From contig CANSSP010000005.1 in the NCBI GenBank assembly GCA_947649645.1, positions 1-64,000 on the forward strand: DNA of 64,000 bases. Reading direction: 5' to 3'. This document shows positions 58,523-64,000 of the stretch, one piece after another. The notes under the pieces were generated by a model, which was given only the letters and a program-made list of their open reading frames with translations, did not search any database and was not told where the DNA came from. This stretch comes from an uncultured Roseburia sp. (GTDB lineage Bacteria; Bacillota; Clostridia; Lachnospirales; Lachnospiraceae). The position numbers and the translations under genes were made by a program. The first letter of the stretch is position 1; every line of letters begins with the position of its first letter.

Positions 58523-61500
58523 TCAGCGCGGCACCTCTACCATAATATAGGCTTCCACAATATCAAACTCCGCGATATCTCCGAATCCTTCAAATACCAG
58601 GCCGCATTCGTATCCGGCTCTCACTTCTTTCACGTCGTCTTTAAAGCGTTTTAAAGATGCCAGGCTGCCCTCAAAGATCTGCGCACCCTCACGGGAAATA
58701 CGCACTTTGCAGTTCCGCTGGAAGACGCCGTCAAGCACATAAGAACCTGCAATATTTCCGACACCGGACGATTTGAAAATCTGACGCACTTCCGCATGGC
58801 CGATTACTTTTTCCTCATATACCGGATCCAGCATTCCCTTCATGGCCGCCTCAACGTCCTCAATCGCATTGTAAATGACCTTATAGAGACGCACGTCCAC
58901 GCTTTCTTTTTCTGCGCTGACTTTGGCCGTCGGGTCCGGGCGGACATTAAATCCGATAATAATGGCGTTGGACGCGGAAGCAAGGCTGACGTCGGACTCG
59001 TTGATGGCTCCGACACCGCCATGGATCACTTTTACGACGACTTCCTCGTTGGAGAGTTTTACAAGGCTCTGCTTTACCGCTTCCACGGAACCCTGTACGT
59101 CCGCTTTCACGATAATATTAAGCTCTTTGATATTTCCAGACTGTATCTGTGAAAACAGATCGTCCAGGGACATCTTTGCCTTGGTATCCTCGATCAGCCG
59201 GTTTTTGCTCTCCGAAATATAAGTCTCCGCGAAAGAACGTGCCTCTTTTTCCGTATCGGTCGAGACAAACGTCTCCCCTGCTTCCGGGACAGCGGAAAGT
59301 CCCAGTATCTCTACCGGCATGGATGGGCCGGCTTCTCTGACTCTTCTTCCCTGATCGTCAATCATCGCACGGACTTTTCCGTAACAGCTTCCACAGGCAA
59401 TGGGCTGACCTACCTTCAGGGTTCCTTTCTGTACCAGAACCGTCGCAACGGCGCCCCGTCCCTTGTCTAACTGTGCCTCAATGACGAGTCCTCTCGCATT
59501 GCGCTTCGGATTGGCTTTCAGCTCAAGTACCTCCGCTGTGAGAAGAATCATCTCCAGCAGGTTTTCGATTCCCTCCTGCGTGTGCGCAGAAACGGGACAG
59601 AATACGGTGCTGCCGCCCCAGTCCTCCGGAATCAGCTCATATTCCGACAATTCCTGTTTTACGCGCTCGATATTGGCGCTCGGCTTATCGATTTTATTGA
59701 TTGCTACAATGATTTCCACCCCGGCTGCCTTCGCGTGATTGATCGCCTCCACGGTCTGCGGCATTACGCCGTCATCTGCGGCAACCACAAGGATTGCGAT
59801 ATCTGTAGAGTTTGCTCCGCGCATCCGCATTGCAGTAAACGCTTCATGTCCGGGCGTATCCAGAAACGTAATGTTCTGTTCGTTGATGGATACCACAGAA
59901 GCACCGATATGCTGGGTGATGCCCCCGGCTTCCTTGTCCGTCACACGCGTGGAACGGATGGCGTCCAGAAGAGACGTCTTTCCGTGATCAACGTGTCCCA
60001 TAACACAGACGACCGGCGGGCGTGCCGCGAGCGTATCTTCTGGATCATCCTCTTCTTTTAACAGTTCGGCGATTACATCGATCTTCTCTTCCGGCTCGCA
60101 GATGCAGTTAAATTCAAGCGCAATTTCTTCGGCGGTCTCATAATCAACCTCCTGATTTACCGTTACCATTGTGCCTTTCAGAAAAAGCTTTTTCACGATT
60201 ACGGCAGGCTGTACCTTCATTTTTTCCGCAAGCTCTTTGATCGTGAGTTTTTCGGGCAGAATAAGCGTTTTAATGACATCTTCTTCCTGTTTCTGCTGTG
60301 GCTGCGAATTAGGTTTCTTCCGGCCGCCGTTCTTCTCCAGATTTATGAAGCGCTCCTGCTTTTTGCTGCCAAGTGCGTCATAATCATTTCTCTGTCTGCC
60401 GTTTTTGTTCCTGTCTTTGTCGCGATCACGCGATTCTTTGCCGCGAAGCTCCTCTGCCGCGGTGTTTGCAGTCTCTTTGTTAAAACGGTCAATTTCGCGG
60501 TCAAGTCTTCCGGAATTTGATTGGCCGCCGCGATACGAATTGCCACGACTGCCGTTTCTGTCACCCTGACTGCCATTCGGATTCGTCCTGCCATTCGAAA
60601 AATTCCTCTGACTGCCATCGCCTCTGCCTCCTCTGTTTCCGCCGAATCCGCCCTGGGCACCCCTTGGATTCCGGTCATTTACAGGTCTGCGGTCATTGCT
60701 GCCGCCTCTTACATTCCGGTCATTTACAGGCCTGCGGTCGCCTTTTTCCTGTGGTCTGCGGTCGCCCTGCGGCCTGCGGTCACCGCCTCCCGTGCGACGG
60801 TCGTTCTGCGGCCTGCGGTCACTTCTGGCCCCGCGCTCATTGTTCTGCGGGCGCGGGGTACCGCCCTGTTCATATATGTTCTGGTATACGTTTTCATATA
60901 CATTCTGGGGGCGTTTTTCCGCCGCTTCGTTCGTTTCTTTTTTCTGTTCCGCAGCGATGCGTTCCGCCTCTGCTTTTTTCTTTGCTTCAAGCGCCTTTTC
61001 CGCTGCAATACGCTCTGCTTCCTCCGCAGCCTTTACTGCCTCCGGGTTAATCGCACGCTCAAATGCTTTTCTCACATCGTAGCCGCTCATCGGTCTGGAA
61101 GGACGCGCTTCCGTCGCCCTGACACCGCCCTGCGGACGTCTGTCGCCCTGGCGTTTTTCACCCTGCCGCCGGTCATTCTGGCGCCGGTCGCCTCTTTCCT
61201 GGCGGTTTCCGCCGGACTGCCCGGCTTTGCGGGTACCGTTTCCACGGCCGCTGCCGCCTTTACTATACTGTGCATTATAGACAGCCGTTATACTGGACTT
61301 TTTCTTCGGTCTGTCGCTCTTATTTTCCGACCCTTCTTTTCCGGCCGCCTGTTTTCCCTGCGTGGTGCCCGCCTTTGTCCCGGCTGCAGAGGCAGTACCG
61401 CCTGCTTTTGGCGCTGCGTTTTCTGGTTTTGCGACAGAGGAAACGGGCTTCGCTTTTGCTGCAGCCGTCTCTGTTTTTGCCGTTGCCGCCTCTGTTGTGA

Positions 61501-61723
61501 CTGCATCGGGCTCAGCCTTCGCCGCCGGCCGCTTCTGTGTGTCTGCTTTCGGTGCAGACGCTTTTCCTTTACCGAATTTTCCGCGCACCAGATCCTGCAC
61601 CGCATCTTCCACATTGCTGCTGTGAGATTTTACTGCATGCTCCGTTGTATTCAGAAATTCGATAATCTGTTTATTTTCAATTCCCAATTCTTTCGCAAGT
61701 TCATGAACTCTCATTTTTGCCAT
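58523..61723 (-). CDS. infB: Translation initiation factor IF-2 with long repeat-rich N-terminus
   Basis: 1066 residues from ATG 61723 (GGAGG upstream). IF2_N at the start ([20 protein letters not shown]) is followed by ~450 residues of low complexity: Ala/Lys/Pro-rich (~45-150), then Arg/Gly/Asp/Asn-rich with repeated DRRPQ and NDRNxRG units (~155-430). A second IF2_N-like segment precedes the G domain ([12 protein letters not shown] near 574, [14 protein letters not shown]). C-terminal domains are complete. It delivers fMet-tRNA to the 30S subunit. Position in rimP-nusA-ylxR-ylxQ-infB-rbfA is standard. Confidence 0.97.
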   Translation of the reverse strand: MAKMRVHELAKELGIENKQIIEFLNTTEHAVKSHSSNVEDAVQDLVRGKFGKGKASAPKADTQKRPAAKAEPDAVTTEAATAKTETAAAKAKPVSSVAKPENAAPKAGGTASAAGTKAGTTQGKQAAGKEGSENKSDRPKKKSSITAVYNAQYSKGGSGRGNGTRKAGQSGGNRQERGDRRQNDRRQGEKRQGDRRPQGGVRATEARPSRPMSGYDVRKAFERAINPEAVKAAEEAERIAAEKALEAKKKAEAERIAAEQKKETNEAAEKRPQNVYENVYQNIYEQGGTPRPQNNERGARSDRRPQNDRRTGGGDRRPQGDRRPQEKGDRRPVNDRNVRGGSNDRRPVNDRNPRGAQGGFGGNRGGRGDGSQRNFSNGRTNPNGSQGDRNGSRGNSYRGGQSNSGRLDREIDRFNKETANTAAEELRGKESRDRDKDRNKNGRQRNDYDALGSKKQERFINLEKNGGRKKPNSQPQQKQEEDVIKTLILPEKLTIKELAEKMKVQPAVIVKKLFLKGTMVTVNQEVDYETAEEIALEFNCICEPEEKIDVIAELLKEEDDPEDTLAARPPVVCVMGHVDHGKTSLLDAIRSTRVTDKEAGGITQHIGASVVSINEQNITFLDTPGHEAFTAMRMRGANSTDIAILVVAADDGVMPQTVEAINHAKAAGVEIIVAINKIDKPSANIERVKQELSEYELIPEDWGGSTVFCPVSAHTQEGIENLLEMILLTAEVLELKANPKRNARGLVIEAQLDKGRGAVATVLVQKGTLKVGQPIACGSCYGKVRAMIDDQGRRVREAGPSMPVEILGLSAVPEAGETFVSTDTEKEARSFAETYISESKNRLIEDTKAKMSLDDLFSQIQSGNIKELNIIVKADVQGSVEAVKQSLVKLSNEEVVVKVIHGGVGAINESDVSLASASNAIIIGFNVRPDPTAKVSAEKESVDVRLYKVIYNAIEDVEAAMKGMLDPVYEEKVIGHAEVRQIFKSSGVGNIAGSYVLDGVFQRNCKVRISREGAQIFEGSLASLKRFKDDVKEVRAGYECGLVFEGFGDIAEFDIVEAYIMVEVPR

Positions 61724-61740
61724 ATAATTGATTTCCTCCA

Positions 61741-62061
61741 TTATTCAGTTGTTAACATTTCCTTCATTTTATCCTCAATGGAACGGGCAAGCCCTTCATT
61801 CGTAACTGCAAGAGATGCCCGGAATTTTCTGCCGATCGCATATCCAAGCGACTCCTTATCCGAATAGAAATACAGGGGGACTTTATAAAAATCCGTCATA
61901 TTACGAAACATTTTTTTTGTGTTATCAGACGCATCCTCTGCCACGATAACCAGATATGCATCTCCTTTCTTAACCGCCCGCTCGGCGGAAAATTCTCCGC
62001 TCGCCACACCGCCTGCCTTTGCGGCGATGCCAAGCACTGATAATACTTTATCCGGTTTCAA
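61741..62061 (-). CDS. ylxQ: L7Ae/L30e-family ribosomal-like protein YlxQ
   Basis: 106 residues: [45 protein letters not shown] is the L7Ae/L30e core (only landmarks such as GIAAKAG and IVAEDASDN are needed). It binds kink-turn RNA in homologues; its exact role in this operon is open. It overlaps ylxR by 14 bp and ends 17 bp before the infB start. Confidence 0.93.
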   Translation of the reverse strand: MKPDKVLSVLGIAAKAGGVASGEFSAERAVKKGDAYLVIVAEDASDNTKKMFRNMTDFYKVPLYFYSDKESLGYAIGRKFRASLAVTNEGLARSIEDKMKEMLTTE

Positions 62062-62335
62062 ACTCCTCCATCTCCTTTGTCAGTTTTTCGTAGATATCTT
62101 TTGGAATCGGCATTTTAAATGAGCGTTCGAGACCCTTATTTTTTATTGCTGCATTGAGACAGTCGGCATTTTTACAGATATAGGCTCCTCTGCCGTTTTT
62201 TCTTCCGGTCACATCCAGTTCAAATACCGCGTTTTCCTTTTCGTCTGTGATTCTGATTACCCGCATCATTTCTTTTTTGACTTTCATTTCCTGACAGCCG
62301 ACACACTGACGCATCGGAATTTTTTTATTCGCCAT
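62048..62335 (-). CDS. ylxR: YlxR/RnpM-family RNA-binding protein
   Basis: 95 residues from ATG 62335 (ACGGAG upstream; a longer frame continues into nusA). Signatures are MRQCVGCQEM, ELDVTGRKNGRGAYICKNADC and RSF near the end. Bacillus YlxR (RnpM) binds the RNase P RNA and lowers its activity. The start lies 10 bp inside nusA, so translation is coupled. Confidence 0.94.
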   Translation of the reverse strand: MANKKIPMRQCVGCQEMKVKKEMMRVIRITDEKENAVFELDVTGRKNGRGAYICKNADCLNAAIKNKGLERSFKMPIPKDIYEKLTKEMEEFETG

Positions 62336-63701
62336 TTTCTCCGTCCTCGCCTGCACCGCTTTCTCCGTCGTCCGCATAGCTGTTTTCGTCGTTCGCACAG
62401 CTATCTTCATCGACTATGCTTTCCCCGGCATAGGTTCCAGTGTCTGCATAGCCTTCATCCGCATATCCGTCGTCTTCCTCTGCACTGTCATGGATGTCAC
62501 AGTCAGTCTCTTCCCCATCGTTCAGATAACACTCTTCGTTCCCGGCATCGCTGTCATGTTCCACATACTCTTCGTCGCCGTAACCGCCTTCATCCGTATA
62601 CTCTTCGTCATAATACTCGTCATCTTCATACTCGTTCTCATAATCGAGGAAATCGCCGGACTCCCTTGCCTGTGTCTCGCTCTTAATATCAATTTTAAAT
62701 CCGGTCAGACGGGCGGCAAGCCTTGCGTTCTGCCCTTCTTTTCCGATTGCAAGAGAGAGCTGATAGTCCGGAACAACGACCTTTGCAGATTTTTCCTCAC
62801 CGTCCGCAATGACAGAGATTACTTTTGCAGGACTTAGCGCGTTTTCGATCATCATTGCCGAATTTTCGTTCCAGGTAATGATATCGATCTTTTCCCCGCG
62901 CAGCTCGTTTACGATGGCATTGACTCTGGCACCGTTCATACCTACACACGCACCGACCGGATCCACATCCGGATCGTTGGACCAGACTGCGATCTTTGTC
63001 CGGCTTCCCGCCTCACGCGCGATCGCCTTGATCTCCACAATACCCTCTTTGACTTCCGTTACTTCGGACTCAAACAGCCGTTTTACCAGCTCCGGATGTG
63101 TCCGCGAGACCATAATCCTGGGGCCTTTTGAAGTCGATTTGACTTCAAGAATGTAGAGTTTGATGCGCTCGGTCGGCTGGAAGATTTCCCCTCTGACCTG
63201 CTCGTTTTCCGTCAGAACCGCATCGACTTTTCCAAGGTTGATGCTGACATTCCTGCCGATATAGCGCTGTACCACACCGGTCACGACATCTTTTTCCTTG
63301 TTGTAATACTGATCAAACAAAACCTTGCGTTCCTCTTCCCTGATCTTCTGCAAAATGACATTTTTGGCATTCTGCGTGGCGATGCGCCCGAACTCTTTTG
63401 ACTGTACCTCAATATTTACGATATCGCCGGGTTCATACTTGGAATCAATCATCTTTGCGTTGACAACGCTGATCTCCTCCACCGGATCTTCCACCTGCTC
63501 CACTACCGTTTTTTCCTGAAATACGTGATATTCACAGGTAGCCGGATTGATGGTGACATGCACGTTTTCCGATTTTCCAAAATGGTTTTTGCAGGCTGTC
63601 ACAAGTGAATTTTCTATCGCTTCAAGCAGTGTCTCCTTGCTGATGTTTTTTTCCTGTTCCAATATCGTTAACGCTTCTAATAACTCATTGCTGCTGCTCA
63701 T
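62325..63701 (-). CDS. nusA: Transcription termination/antitermination factor NusA with long acidic tail
   Basis: 458 residues. N-terminal RNA-polymerase-binding domain (to ~130), S1 domain, then two KH domains (VGACVGMNGARVNAIVNELRG; LAIGKEGQNARLAARLTG). The conserved core ends near residue 345. The remaining ~110 residues are almost all Asp, Glu, Gly, Tyr and Ala (YEDDEYYDEEY and similar), which Firmicute NusA normally lacks. AGGAGGG site. Second gene of the rimP operon. Confidence 0.96.
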   Translation of the reverse strand: MSSSNELLEALTILEQEKNISKETLLEAIENSLVTACKNHFGKSENVHVTINPATCEYHVFQEKTVVEQVEDPVEEISVVNAKMIDSKYEPGDIVNIEVQSKEFGRIATQNAKNVILQKIREEERKVLFDQYYNKEKDVVTGVVQRYIGRNVSINLGKVDAVLTENEQVRGEIFQPTERIKLYILEVKSTSKGPRIMVSRTHPELVKRLFESEVTEVKEGIVEIKAIAREAGSRTKIAVWSNDPDVDPVGACVGMNGARVNAIVNELRGEKIDIITWNENSAMMIENALSPAKVISVIADGEEKSAKVVVPDYQLSLAIGKEGQNARLAARLTGFKIDIKSETQARESGDFLDYENEYEDDEYYDEEYTDEGGYGDEEYVEHDSDAGNEECYLNDGEETDCDIHDSAEEDDGYADEGYADTGTYAGESIVDEDSCANDENSYADDGESGAGEDGENGE

Positions 63702-63778
63702 ATTTTTTCCCTCCTATATTTTATTACACAAAAAGCGTTGTCTTCCTTCGCTCTTTGTGTCCAGTTATTATTACGCAT

Positions 63779-64000
63779 CTATTCCCAGTCAAAGGCAAGA
63801 CGAATCAGGGCAATCTGCGATTTTTCAAATGTCAGGGCCTCTTTGTCTTCCTGCTCGATTGTCACGGTAGTTTCATCATATGCGGATAAAACGCCGTAAA
63901 ATTCCTTTTTATGTCCGATTGCACGGTAAGTGCGGATCTCCACCTTACTTCCCATACTCCGCGCAAAATCTTTCTCCTTTTTCAGCGGCCGTCCGAGCCC
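63779..64000 (-). CDS. rimP: Ribosome maturation factor RimP (C-terminal part)
   Basis: The last 73 codons of a gene that continues beyond the right edge, in frame from base 64000. It opens GLGRPLKKEKDFARSMGSKVEIRTY, the end of the first RimP domain and start of the Sm-like C-terminal domain, and ends FDWE. RimP acts in 30S maturation. Neighbour of nusA with a 77-bp gap. Confidence 0.93.
   Translation of the reverse strand, partial: GLGRPLKKEKDFARSMGSKVEIRTYRAIGHKKEFYGVLSAYDETTVTIEQEDKEALTFEKSQIALIRLAFDWE

Noticed and set aside
60521-61867. 448-codon open frame on the plus strand
   Set aside because: Antisense shadow of the infB low-complexity region; the Phe/Leu/Arg/Cys-rich product is what the GC-rich repeats give in reverse.

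Overview
The window reads as chromosome of a spore-forming anaerobic Firmicute, most likely a Lachnospiraceae / Clostridium cluster XIV member. Grounds: low-to-mid GC, strong AGGAGG-type ribosome sites and sigma-A promoters with 17-bp spacers, PolC-type DNA polymerase, a YtfI/GerW-like pair (sporulation), [FeFe]-hydrogenase maturation genes (hydE, hydG, hydF), and both Min and Mre/RodA shape systems. No rRNA, tRNA, CRISPR array, insertion sequence or prophage was recognised.

Layout. 1-1.2 kb: accessory, AT-rich, with a gene tail, a doubtful fragment and a stand-alone GyrI-like effector-binding protein. 1.2-6.5 kb: an AraC-type regulator divergent from a three-gene sugar cluster (isomerase/epimerase, Gfo/Idh/MocA oxidoreductase, large cytoplasmic carbohydrate-active protein). 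6.7-9.6 kb: a hypothetical gene convergent with larB-larC (nickel-pincer cofactor synthesis). 9.8-11.8 kb: a promoter, a roughly 415-nt leader with small reading frames and an intrinsic terminator, and an ABC-F ATPase of the ribosome-protection type. 11.9-16.3 kb: cardiolipin synthase, a leucine-rich-repeat/VWA-metallopeptidase-like pair, zapA. 16.5-24.9 kb: U32 peptidase, FtsW/RodA-type polymerase with a class B PBP, NUDIX hydrolase, the YtfI/GerW pair, an acyltransferase. 25-64 kb is nearly all minus strand and housekeeping: XerS-like recombinase and TtcA-like enzyme; an HlyD-like gene, yggS-sepF-ylmH-aroB-lspA-rluD; mreBCD-mrdA-minCDE-rodA-mgsA-dac; radC, ynbB-like, miaA; polC-hydF-hydG-hydE; and rimP-nusA-ylxR-ylxQ-infB-rbfA-nrnA.

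The best candidates for undescribed biology are regulatory. They are (i) the ABC-F leader, in which a segment inside a 26-codon leader frame is complementary to the 5' arm of the terminator; (ii) the hydE-hydG gap, where a hairpin loop has a perfect 9-nt complement just upstream of the hydG ribosome site; and (iii) two mutually exclusive hairpins in the larBC leader. Protein-level oddities are the cytoplasmic sugar-active protein, the LRR/VWA pair without a visible MoxR ATPase, the long acidic tail of NusA and the Arg/Gly-rich repeat region of IF-2. Reading was by eye; family names rest on recognised motifs, and no database search was run.
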